Positions 10,717 to 23,200 of a stretch of 64,000 nt of DNA are shown here, one piece after another. How positions within the stretch are numbered: position 1 is the stretch's first letter; every line of letters starts with the position of its first letter. Both the position numbers and the translations under genes were made by a program. This DNA is from Bactericera cockerelli (taxonomy: Eukaryota > Arthropoda > Insecta > Hemiptera > Triozidae). The notes beneath the pieces were generated by a model. It did not search any database, was not told the origin of the DNA, and worked only from the letters and a program-made list of their open reading frames with translations. The stretch spans positions 10,543,670 to 10,607,669 of the forward strand of contig CM044958.1 of assembly GCA_024516035.1 (NCBI GenBank), given 5' to 3'.

Positions 10717-10891
10717 CAATAGAATCCTGTTAACTCGAAATTCAAGGGGCAGAGGGTTCATTTTGAGTTATCGAGAGTTTCGAGCCATCGGGATTTCCAA
10801 TAAGGAGCAAAGCTCGACGAAGGCCGAATGATTCTTTCGAGTTGAAAGCATTTTTAACTTAAAGGGATTTCGAGTTAGCAAGTTTGTACTG
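10717..10891. mobile_element. pogo/Tc1-like MITE with TA duplication
   Basis: TA at 10715-10716 and 10892-10893 flank inverted ends. The left end reads CAATAGAATCCTGTTAACTC and the right reverse complement CAGTACAAACTTGCTAACTC, both continuing GAAAT. The body has TCGAGTT motifs typical of Tigger/pogo ends. No coding capacity in 175 bp. Confidence 0.65.
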
Positions 10892-10971
10892 TATTTTATT
10901 TTTGCTCTGGCAAATTCTACAAATCTAAAGCATGTATACCAATACTACATTTCAGTCTTCATTTAGATTGT

Positions 10972-10977
10972 TTTATT
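10972..10977 (-). terminator. Poly(A) signal of the APMAP-like gene (TTTATT on +)
   Basis: AATAAA on the minus strand about 56 bases past the stop codon at 11033. Another copy is at 10895-10900. Confidence 0.6.
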
Positions 10978-11032
10978 CATTTGGTGGTACATTAGCTAAT
11001 TATCCCCAATTCATCAGTGCGGATTCGACATT

Positions 11033-11236
11033 CTATTTCTTCAAAGGAACACGCGCCAGGTATCTCTGTGTGGGTGAGCCAATGTACAGGGCTCCGTTGA
11101 ATTCTTCAATGTCACTGGATCCCTTGAGAGACCCGTCCAAGCTATGCAGGCAGTCCACTATCTCCCCGCTGGGACTCACCACGACCACAGTGAAGCGATC
11201 ACCTTGTAGGAAGGACAGGTATTCGTGGCGACCAAC
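11033..11236 (-). CDS. Exon 7 (last) of APMAP-like gene
   Basis: Acceptor CTTTTTTTCCAG, phase 0, 67 codons plus TAG. Encodes the last propeller blade, including NGALYIGSPTQRYLARVPL near the C-terminus, as in APMAP proteins. Confidence 0.85.
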   Translation of the reverse strand, partial: VGRHEYLSFLQGDRFTVVVVSPSGEIVDCLHSLDGSLKGSSDIEEFNGALYIGSPTQRYLARVPLKK

Positions 11237-14200
11237 CTGGAAAAAAAGAAGATATACCTAGACTTACAGCCGTATTTATGAATAGAAAACGTCGTTTGAG
11301 CATGGTCTGAAGTATGATTTCCTTTAATATTATTGGCCAATACCTTGCTTGAGACAGTGCTCAAACAAAATTCGCTGTTCATAACACTTAGACGACCGGC
11401 ATGGTTTTTCGTGAATTCTCTTGTGGGACCGGCGATAATGCGGCTATACCGACCCCGTGTACCACCGGTGGTACACCCGGTCCATTCCGTACGAACGTGC
11501 GTGTACCACCGGTGGTACACCCGGTCGTCTAAGTGATAAATAAGGGTGTTAGTGAACTTTGATATCAATCAGCATTATTTCCTACACCTTTTCCTGTTCA
11601 AACGGGGTCGTCGTTTCTCGGTAGATTTAATTTAGATTTAACTTTTCCTTAACTTGGTCTAAAATAGTGCATAGGTTGAAATTTAGACTTGAGGGCGTGT
11701 CTGTCTGGCTTAGCTCAAATCTTGTTTCACCATGTGGTATGGCCACGAGAGAGAATACAGTAGACAATCAAGTCCACCAACCAATATCCTCCCCACATTA
11801 TGTACAGAGCAACACCAGGTATTCGTTCGAGAAACCCCTCTAACTCATAATCTCCATATCTCCCTTTCAATTGTCACACTCACTCTTTGATGGGTTGATT
11901 TGAACGCAATAACCAATCTATCAGAGTGCGTTGTATGACGGTTGAAAGAGAGATTTGGATATTATGAGAGAACACGGTAGACAATCAAGTCCACCAACCA
12001 ATATCCTCCCCACATTATGTACAGAGCAACACCAGGTATTCGTTCCAGAAACCCCTCTAACTCATAATGAAACACCTCGGCCAAGGTGTGAAGAACGCCA
12101 ATACAAAGAAAGAGACAGCCCGGCATCTCTATATCTTTTATATATCGGATATTTATATCCGATTTTATATATCGGTGGAAGAGAAAGCCACAGGCTTTAA
12201 CCTCGCCCCTTGGTTCACTACATATTCTATTTTTTTTTTTTTTTTTTTAGCATGTCCTATTTTGTTGAATGTATGTAGTTGTCCAATAAAGAGTTAAATA
12301 ATAATAATAATATCTCCCTTTCAATCGTCACACTCACTCTGATGGGTTGATTTGAACGCAATAACCAGTCTATCAGAGTGCGTTGTATGACGGTTGAAAG
12401 GGAGATTTGAATATTACGAGTATGAGAGTGGGAGTGCTTTCCAGAAAGAGGGCCAGGAGACTTATAGATCATAGATCCACTCCTGGTATAACACCCTTTC
12501 GGAGGTGCTTCACACCCTCTAGGGAGATACCCTGGAGGGCAAAAGGTGAGTTCGGTGCGAAGACTACCCGCACCTTTTTCGCATGTACGAATTCGGTGCC
12601 GCCTAAAAAAGGTGATGTACGAGTTCGGTGCGATGTTAATGACTTATAGATTGATTGTTTGTTTATAATGTAATAATCCTGCTGTTATTCAGTTAGTAGA
12701 TTATGTTGTAGACAGTTACATTCAGCAATACTATCCATTTCCTCCTTGAAGGACATGCCTATAGGGTTTATAGTAGGGTTAGGTAAAATAAAATGAAGGC
12801 CATGCCTTGGGTTTATAGTAGGGTTAGGTAAAATACATTGAAGGCCATGCCTATGAGGAAAAAAATACTATAATTACCTGATCATCAGGGCAGGTACCAG
12901 GGCACCGAATTCATACATGACCTTTTTCAATCAGACCGAATTCGTACATGACCTTTTTTAAAGGGGACTCAACTCATACATTTTTTTTATTTTTCGCACC
13001 GAACTCGTACATAGCCAGGCGCGGCCGGCGGGAAATGTTTTAGGGGTGCTGCATACCGGACTAAAATGGGATTAATATAGTCGCTCTTTCAGTATCTAAA
13101 TAATTTTAAGTTTGTTTAACATCCCCATTATAATAATTATGCATTCATTATTCTAGAAATGTGTGATAATTTTTATTGTGTTTTGTGTACGACTTGAGAA
13201 AATCCTCTCGTTTTTGATTTCTCGTCTCGGGGTGCTGGAGCTCCGCAGCTTTTTAGCACCGGCCGCGCCTGTACATAGCCCCCTGGTGAGTATAATAATA
13301 ATTGATGAAAGTGTCTCACCGACCGACCTCAGTGGCTTGATCGATAAGGCGGCGGACTTGTAACCTGGAGGTCGGTGGTTCAAGTCCCGGTTTCAGCGTA
13401 GATTTAGTAAAGCGAGTTTGAGTAGTTGTGATATCACGAAAGTGATTAACACAAATATGATAACTTAAAAAAAAGTGTCTCACCGCATCCCGCCAAGTCT
13501 CGGACGGTATCTTCTCCAGCAGATGCAGGGCGCGCAGACAGAACCTGCGGATGTTGGGGAAGGGCCCTATGATGCTGAGCAGCTGGGGGGCGCCCTCGTC
13601 CACGGGCACAATGAGGGGGATGAGGAAGTTGCCGCGGGCGTCCCTCTTGATGTTGTCGGGCATACCCGGCAGCCCGTCAACGAAAACTTCCGACTTGCCC
13701 GCCTTCGGGCCCCTCAAGTGATACCTGATGGAGGAACCACGAACATTTGAGAATTTGAGAAAAATAAAAATAAAAAACTATATCAGACATTATAAGGAAA
13801 TAAATTAGTATAGAAGTAACGAAAAGAGAGAAGAGATAAAATAAGAAGAGAACGCCCTATGAAAAGTTTCCAAACACCTGCATTTGAAGTAATGTTCTCC
13901 CAAATGGTTCCGAATGCAGGTGTTTTAAAATGAGAGGAAGGTTTTAGTGGGTAGGTGTGCACTGTTTCCAGCACAAATCCCACACTGTTCATCATGCTCC
14001 CACATGATGTTCGTCTTCTGAAGATTTCCCCCTCTCAAAAAAAAATTACATTTGAGAATAATATGTACGTGTTTTTTTCGTGTTATTATGTCATTGTGAT
14101 TGTAGTGAAGTCTGGCTGGGGGACTATAAACAGGGAGTAGACCAGCAGTCTGGCTGGGAGACTATAAACAGGGAGTAGACCAGCAGTCTGGCTGGGGAAC

Positions 14201-17200
14201 TATAAACAGGGAGTTGACCAGCAGTCTGGCTGGGGGACTATAAACAGGGAGTAGACCAGCATCGGCTTGGTTCTGGGGGCCCTTGTCAATTATTAGGCTC
14301 CTTGTAAAGACAGTGGTAGAAGTGCTGAGTCATTCCTCCACTGTCTGGCCACCATCGTTCACGATGACGCCACCCTATGATGAATTATAGTGAGTATCTC
14401 AACATTACGAATCTTGAAATTTAATAATTTTCCAACATCCACACTCCACAGTATCTATAAATGTAATGCAGTTTAGCCCGAGTTAAGAGACAGTCTGGCT
14501 TATCTTAACACATACACGACCGGCACCATTTTCAGTGTATGTACGCATGGGACCGCTATACCTGAGCATATCTGACCTCCTGGGACGAAAAACCCGCTTG
14601 GAGGGTAAAATTATACAGGGGTATAGAGTATATTTCTATACTAAAACATAGGAATAGGTGTCCCACCGGTGGAACAAGCAGGTTTGAAATCAAGAAGGTC
14701 ACTTGTCCCACCGGTGGGACAACCGGTCCATTGCGTAGGTACATACTCACTTGTCCCACCGGTGAGACAACCGGTCCATTCAGTACACTCACAGTGATCC
14801 CACCGGTGGGACAACCGGTCGTGTATGTGTTAACACTAATCCTGTTTCATAATTCGGCCCTTACTTGTGCACTCTGTTCCGCATAGTTTCGGCCACCACA
14901 ACAAAGGCCTCATCCGCCGACAGCGCCACGCCGTTGGAGAAGTGAAGATTCGACATGAGGACCTTGTTCTTCTTCGTCTTGGGATTGTACTGGAGTAGTC
15001 TGCAATAATAATAATAATTAAATACACTAAATTACTTTGGAAACTGATGCGCTTGTGGGACTCCCTGTGTTAAGGGTTGGGTGGAAGAGATTGCCATAGG
15101 CAATAACCCCGCCCTTTAGTTAGGACTTGTGTTTTTATATATTTTCTATTCTTTTTCATTTTCATTGTATATATTGTTTCCTTTTTTTCATTGTTAAATT
15201 AATTATTTGTATGTACATTATGTCCATTTATACCTAATAAAGTGTTGTATATTAATAATAATAATAAGCAGACAGTCTGAGGATGAAGTCCGATTCACAT
15301 TTCCGAGTTAGTACTGCTAGGTAGGTACTTACCTACATTTGCCTATTTTGAAACACTACGCAATAGCTAGACTCGCCTGCTCCATAGAGACATGACAAAT
15401 ATGTCTATGTCTACTTATTTCAGCTTGAACTAATAGACATTTTTGTTATACCTCAGTGGACTTAGATCTATATTTTTCGTACCTATTGTTTTAAAAGGGA
15501 AATGTAATGCTTGTTTGTGGTATAGGTAGATTTTGTCAAATAATTTCGCCCTTAAACTTAAACGAAGCACTCCCTTATATGAATTAACAAAATAACAATA
15601 ATAAATATCAGAAAAGTGAGAAGTTGTAGGTACTAGATGTACATGAATATCAGAACATACCTGGACAGCTGTTTCGAGCTTATTTGCTCTCATCAGCAGG
15701 TAATAGTTCTGAATATCCATGCCATCCACTAACCTCTCTAATATTTTATAATCAGTATAAACAGAAAAGTGAGAAGTTTTACTAGAATATGAATAAATAG
15801 AGCCGAATAAAACTTTTATAGTTAAATCACCTGCCACTCCCGCTTGTCAGGCAGTCGTAGACGAGATCATTGAGCTGGTAGTGCGCTGAGGAGTCACTCC
15901 AGTATACCATTCCGTCGGAAGCCACCGCCAAGTCGTTGGGCAGAAGGGGTTTGACACCTTCTATCTCTGAGTCCATTGAGACGAGCTTTTCAGATTGGCC
16001 TGAAATAGTTATAAGAAGAGACTTCTTGTTTTTATCCTAATTTTACTCATATGTACCTAGATATTAAATAAATAAAATCTACATAAAAAAGTATAGTCCC
16101 AAACAAATCAGACCAAAAAGGCAATATTTCCTGAATACTTTTACAAGAAGAGTTGTGTGAGTTTACAACGGATACTTTTTCCAGTTCTAATCGACGACAT
16201 ACCCATCTCGCTGTTCTCGCGATATACGATGATTTATATCCTGGTTTCCGCGGTTTACTTACCTGTTAGCGTAATGGGACTTCCTGTCTCGAGCCGACAG
16301 TCTAAATATCTAAATCAAGCACTGCTATACTATACCTTGCGAATTACGCCTTATAGCGTACGGAACAAATACGTACAAAACTAAAGATCAAAATCATCAA
16401 CAAACATCATTACTTTCACACACATTTTTCTTTCCAATTGTTTCTGCAACTCTTCTATGAATTTCATTAATGAAATCAGTCTTTATTGGATTTCATTCAA
16501 AAAGTTTGAATGAAATTCACTCATGTAGGTAAGTCTTATTATCATAATATACCTAGGTAAGAGATATCAAACATTTGTGTTTGACTCAGTTAAAATTCAT
16601 TGCCTCTTACTTTACCTGTGCTGACATTGACCTTGAAAACACCCAAGTAGGCATCCGCAACATAGAGAGCGCCGGCCCTGTCGAATTTCATCCCCAATGG
16701 GCGCCCACATTGGTCCGTCCTGAAACCATCTGGAATATATGCAGACAATATTAGAGAAAAAGTTGAGACCCTAAAGACCGATATCCACATTACCTAATTA
16801 GTAATTTCGTCAATGTTGTTGGTTAGAAGCTGGTTGCACTTACCAGTAATTATCTATAATTAGTACAAGTAACTATCTAATTAGTAATTAGATAGTTACT
16901 TGATGACACTATGTTGTCGTGATGACGGAAAAATTACAAAAAACCTTGAATATTGCTTCTCTTGTTCATAACAACTAGTAGCTACTAGCTACACTACCTA
17001 CACCGATTTATGAAATCAAATCCCAGTTGATGCGTAATTTTCCGACAGAAAATAGCCGCTTTTAGGGCGGAATTAATAGACGTTTTTGTAATACCTCTGT
17101 GGCGCTAAGTCACGGATTGCGTACTGTGTAAAATAGGGAAAACCGACACTTACCAACGACTTAAGTTATTGATGTTGTCTATTAATTCCGCCCTTAGAAT

Positions 17201-20200
17201 GGTATGGCCGTCACATTTCCTAGAATTAGTGGTAAGGTGGTTGTAATTTTTCATAATAATAATACTCTTAATAATTATACCAGGCGAGGTTAATGCTCAA
17301 AGCATTTTCTACCACCTAACCCTCAGAGTCTTATTATCATGTGGTCACAAACTCAAATTAATGAGGCAAAATTCGTGCACTGGGTGGGAATCAAGATACT
17401 CACAGCAGGAGTTCCCAATCTTAGCCACTGGCAGCAACTTCCCGTCTGACCCCAGCTTGAGGATGTGCCCCCCCCGCACTCCCGTGTACAGATCCGTGCC
17501 GTACCTCACCACAGCCTCGGGGCCATGGATTTCATTCTCGAACAGCTTCTCGGCGTTGCTTAGCTTTTCGTTGGGCGCCAGGATGCCCTCCAGCGGGCGG
17601 GTTGAGGGGACTCTGAGGGCAAGAAAATAATAATATCGAGTTATTTATACTGCCCGATTAGGTCTATTAACACGTTTAGCGCCAAGCCTTTATTAAGGAT
17701 TCGTTGTGAGGGACCAAAGCTGTCATGAAAAATGAAATAGTTGAGGTACACATACGTACCTCATGTCATGAATAATAAAATAGTTGAGGTACACAGTCAT
17801 ACGTACCTCATGTCATGAATAATAAAATAGTTGAGGTACACATACGTACCTCATGTCATGTATAATAAAATAGTTGAGATACACATACGTACCTCATGTC
17901 ATGAATAATAAAATAGTTGAGGTACACATACGTACCTCATGTCATGAATAAGAAAATAGTTGAGGAACGTGTTAAGTGTCATTATTCCAATAAGCTCAAG
18001 ACTTATTATTATTATGTGGTAAAAATCCCAAATGGAACAATAACTTGTCATTTGTATAATTATGGATTCACCGCGACCTCTGGATTCACAGAGTGCCGGC
18101 GTGACCACTGAGCTACCAGGACTGAGCATAATATAGAATTACCTAATATACATACTGTCAACTATTAGGACCAGCAGGTCCCACTATACCAACAGTTTTA
18201 AAGGCCTTATTTATTGTTACAAAATATAATTATTAATATAGTAATAATTATAATAAGCCCAAAATTACCCAATTTTGGCTCATTTACAGATAAGCTGCGA
18301 ATGTTTAAATTGATAATATAATAAAATTATATACCTATACATATTTATTTTTGATAGGTATTATAATTTATTTTAAGATAGGGACTTGGGCATTGTTTCC
18401 TCTTTGGTTGTGTTTTTTGCTGATTTTTTTGCACGAGGAACCTGCGGGCTTGGTTCTCCTGTTATAGCAGTTATTCTTGTGCCAAATAAAAATAGTATTC
18501 ATTCTTTAATATACATAGATTAATACATATATGATACATAAATATATCTATTGAACCACGGAGGCTACTCAAGTATAACAAGTGTGGTATTTCACCTTCG
18601 TTTTCCAGTTCATCTTTTCTTTATAAACTTAAGAAAAATGTCCTCGAACTCCTGTGGACTATCATTGATGAGAACTAATTTCCGTATCATTGATGTCAAG
18701 TGAGGTATGAGTAGGGAAAGTAAGCACACATAAACCAATTTTTTATTGTTGCGCGTGTAAACCGGATAAACCTGACTCTGGACAAGTCCTTCACAACAGG
18801 CAAAAACAATCTTCTTAAAAAAGTTCCTCTATAAAAAACTTGAATAGTTCAAGTCTTAGGACGAAATTAATAGACAAATTCTAAATCACAAGTCATTGCT
18901 AAGCTAAGCGTCGGTTTTCCTTATTCTTATGCCGGGTCCACAATAAGCGAACATTGTTAGCTAACAATGTTCGCAGTGTGGACCCGGCATTAGAAAATGT
19001 TTTTACGACTTGTTTGAAATAACATTGTTAGCTAACAATGTTCGCTTAGTGTAGACCCGGCATTACACTGTACGCAATCCGTGATTTAGCGCCACAGAGG
19101 TATCACAAAACGTCATCAATTTCGCCTTACGCCATTAGCTAAGATATGAAATCCGGTACTTTAAAGAGAAGGTCGTATATTGTATAGAGCTACCTACCTC
19201 AAGAGAATCAATAAGACACTATAATCTATTTATAATAATATAATATATCATTCAAATTTTGTTAGTCACTACTTCTTAGAGGATCGGACCCGTCAACCAG
19301 GATAGTTCTAGGTGTTAATCAGGAATCCGATCAAGTTCCGGTCTAGCCAATATAGAAAATCTAGACATACATAACTACATCTACTTGCCAATTGTAGAGT
19401 ACTTTGCTTGACTAGAGTTACATTCACAATATAGGTACAGTATAGTACATTCATAAAATATTCATATATACTATAATATAATTATTCAATTTAAAGTCTG
19501 TTATTGTTGAGTAGTTGAGTACGTTGCTTGACCTCTCCAGTACATTGTCCCTGAATATAAATGTATAAATAATATGAAGCCAGCGTCTATGGTACGTTGA
19601 ATACACCAGTTTTCATTCTATCACTAAAGTTAAGCAACCTCCAGCGAGTTTAAGACTTTGATGGGTTAGCATTCAAATTCGAACTCTCTTGACGCTGTCG
19701 CCATTGCTTGAATAGTCTGGACAACACATCAAAAATCCAGCTCTCTAGCTTTAACCGTTTAAGAGTTATAACTTGTGACAGGCGGCACGGCGCGGCGTGC
19801 GGAAAAGGGCTCGTTAAGGATTTTTTTATGAACAAAACCCCAACACACAATATTAATCTGTCATACAGCTCAATAATGTAATGGAAATCTCATAGTACCG
19901 CTACCGACCTCAGGAAAAAAAGTTATCAAATTTGTGTGAATCACTTTCGTGATATCACAACTTCTCAAACGCGCTTTACTAGATCTACGCTTAAACCGGG
20001 ACTCGAACCACCGACCTACAGGTTACAAGTCCGCCAACCTATCGATCAAGCTACCGAGGTCGATAAAACGGCTGACTCATTACCTGAAGATTGTGATTAA
20101 CACTAATATGATAGCGTGTTATTTATAGGAAATCCCACAGTAAAGATTAGTATTGTAATCCTGTTTACTTCGAGGCCGCTCATAGGCTCATACGTGCATA

Positions 20201-23200
20201 ATTGCCATGCGCGGATATAGGGGGGGGCACGGGGGGCACGTTCCCCCCCAGATTTTTTCGGTAAGCGGTGTTTCTCAAGTTTCATTATACCCAATCCCGT
20301 AAAAAAAAGATCTCAAATGAGTTATGGGGGCACGGGCCCCAAAATAATTCCCAATTCTAAGACTAATCCCGTTAAAAAAAAATGATCTCAATGAGTTAGG
20401 GGGGCACGGGCCCCAAAATAATTGCCAATTCTAAGACTAATCCCGTAAAAAATTTTATCTCAATGAGTTAGGGGGGCACGGTCCCCAAAATAATTCCACA
20501 TTCTAAGACTAATCCCGTAAAAAAAATAATGATCTCAATGAGTTAAGGGGGCACGGGCCCCAAAATAATTGCCAATTCTAAGACTAATCCCGTAAAAAAA
20601 ATTATCTCAATGAGTTAGGGGGACACGGGCCCCAAAATAATTCCCAATTCTAAGACTAACCCAGTTAAAAAAATTATCTCAATGAGTTAGGGGGCACGGG
20701 CCCCAAAATAATTCCCAATTCTATGACTAATCCCGTAAAAAAAATAATGATCTCAATGAGTTAGGGGGGCACGGGCCCCAAAATAATTCCCAATTCTAAG
20801 ACCAATAAGAAATAACTAAATAATAAAATTGTCAAATATACACAGATTGTCCGAGAAACCTGAAGTTTTACCTATAGGTCCATTTGGATCAGGGAATATA
20901 TCTTTAGGATTCAGCTACACGGGGTAAGGACAAAAATGGATGGGTGACACAAAAAAAAATCACATTTTCCGACCGAAATGGCATTTTTTTCTCAAAACTT
21001 GTCGTGACGGCGCCACGGCGCGGCGGCGGCGTATCAACTCAAAAAGAGAAAGTTTTAAGCAAGGGTTCAAATTTTCATTTGAGATATCTGTCACGAAATT
21101 CTGATGAGCCGTTCTTGAGCTACATTGAGTAAGGACATAAAATGGATGGGTAAACAAAAAGTATTTACGTTTTTTGACCTGAATGACATTTTTTCTCGAA
21201 ATATGTCGTGACGAACTATCAACTCAAAGCGAGAGTTTTTTTTGCAAGGGTGGGAATCTTCATTTGACATATTGATCTCGAAATTCTGATTAGCCATTCT
21301 TGAGCTCCAGTAAGGACAAGAAATGGATGGGTGACACGAAAAATATTGACATTTGTGTGTGTTTGTGTGTGTATGTGTGTGTGGGGGGGGATTGTGTGTG
21401 TGTGTGTGTGATAGGCTTGCGAAGCGGCGGGTGTAACCCGCTAGTTAGGTATATTGTGCGGTTGTGCCCCCCCAGTACAAGAGGGCTATATCCGCGCATG
21501 ATAATTGCATATTCCTCACTTCACTAGACATACTATGCAAAACTGCACTGGTGTAAACAATATTATTTGCAATGCACCTGGGGAAGGCAAGTATTTACTC
21601 GGGTCTTTGTTCTCGCATTTCTAATATTCTCTTGTAATCAGAGTCTGGGTACATACAATCAGCAATATTGATAAAGAGTCCAGGGTTCAACTGTTAACTG
21701 CTAGCATGCACCATGCACTTATTATGCTATTCTATAAATGAAACCACAGGGAAGTTATACAGGGTGTATGAGATATTCCTCTCGGTAGCATTTAATTGCG
21801 ATTTAATGTAGCTAGATTTGTATCTAGCGTGATTTCGGGGAGCGACACCTGTTTTTAGACCTACCTGTTTTTTTGTAAATGAGTTATTCCGTACCAACTT
21901 AAAATCCAAAATAATATTTTGTTATTATGACGTTCTTATTATTATAAAAGAACGCTATTTTTCCGAGCTATCATAATATGAGCGAAACATTTTTGGCTGT
22001 CGAAAATATGAAAAGTGGCATGACAAAAAATCGATGAATGACCAGTCAGTCGGTCAGTCAGTAAAGATCAGCAACTTAGTCTAAAATGTGTAATACTATT
22101 GCGAGTGTGGCTATAGTTATTAAATTTAATTGAATTGTCTTTAAATTATTTTGATTAAAATAGGAGCCAGCGTCGATGGCACGTTTTGAATACACCACCA
22201 GTTCTCGAGGTTAGGACTTGCATGGACGACTCACACCCTCGTGATGTTGGCTATTCTTGACTCCACTCAGGCTTGGTGAGGTTAATTTGAGTAGCTGGTT
22301 CGTGAGTTTCCAGGGAATGGAGGAAAATCCACCGTCTTGATACAACTATGCAGTCGTGGGTTCGAAACCCAACCGGGACATGACAAGTTATCCTCCCATT
22401 TGGGATTTTTACCACGTAATAATATGTCTTGGGCTTACTGCTGGAATAATGGGACTTTAGTAGTCTTAATCGGGCAGTATAAATAAGGCGATATTATTAT
22501 TATTATTAAGTAGGTGAAGGCCACGTTTAAAAAATGTGAAAAACTAGGTAGGTCAAATTTTTGACGAATGCAATACTTTCCTTATTATAGGATAAGGAAA
22601 GTAAAATATGCATAAAAATGACCGCTCCATTTATACGAATACAATACTTTCCTTATTAAAGGATAAGGAAAGTAAAATATGCATAAAAATGACCGCTGCA
22701 TTTATATACAAGTAATCAGCCCGATCCTGCTGATCTTGCTGATTCACACTCAGTAGATTCCATCACTGAGTTCAGCATAAGCTCAGTCAGTCTATCTTGA
22801 GTTTGAACGTAGGACAGTGCATCGCGCACTTCCTCGTAATTCTAATTTGTACTTAATTTATAAGTGTCATTTTAAATAATTAATAAAGTATTTCTTTTTA
22901 ATTCTACTTAATCTATTTGTGATTGTTATTTACCTCAACTTCTTTCCAGTGTCCATTATTAAAATCAAATCTACAAATCCGAGCGAATATCGGATAAGTT
23001 GTCATCTAAATCTTGTTGATTAAATTCCAACTTAGAACCTTTGATTAATAAAGTTATTCGAACAATTAAATTATTTTATATATTTTTGCATTGAACAATT
23101 AAATTATTTTATATATTTTTAGCAGCGTACTTTACGTACCTGCATTTGGCGCAGTAAAAAAAGGACCCTTGCACGAAACTTGTGTTTCCTCTGCATTGGG

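Larger units (their letters stand above)
20206..21500. mobile_element. TIR element with 8-bp duplication ATAATTGC
   Basis: Ends CATGCGCGGATATAG / CTATATCCGCGCATG are flanked by ATAATTGC at 20198-20205 and 21501-21508. The 1295-bp interior is two tandem arrays (20293-20800 and about 20926-21320) plus a GT-rich microsatellite; no transposase. The 8-bp target duplication points to hAT or a similar superfamily. Confidence 0.75.

Noticed and set aside
15430..15837. 135-codon minus-strand frame
   Set aside because: It lies in APMAP intron 4, beginning at the exon-4 edge; its LLMRANKLETAVQV text looks like a remnant of a repeat and not an exon, as exons 4 and 5 join in phase without it.
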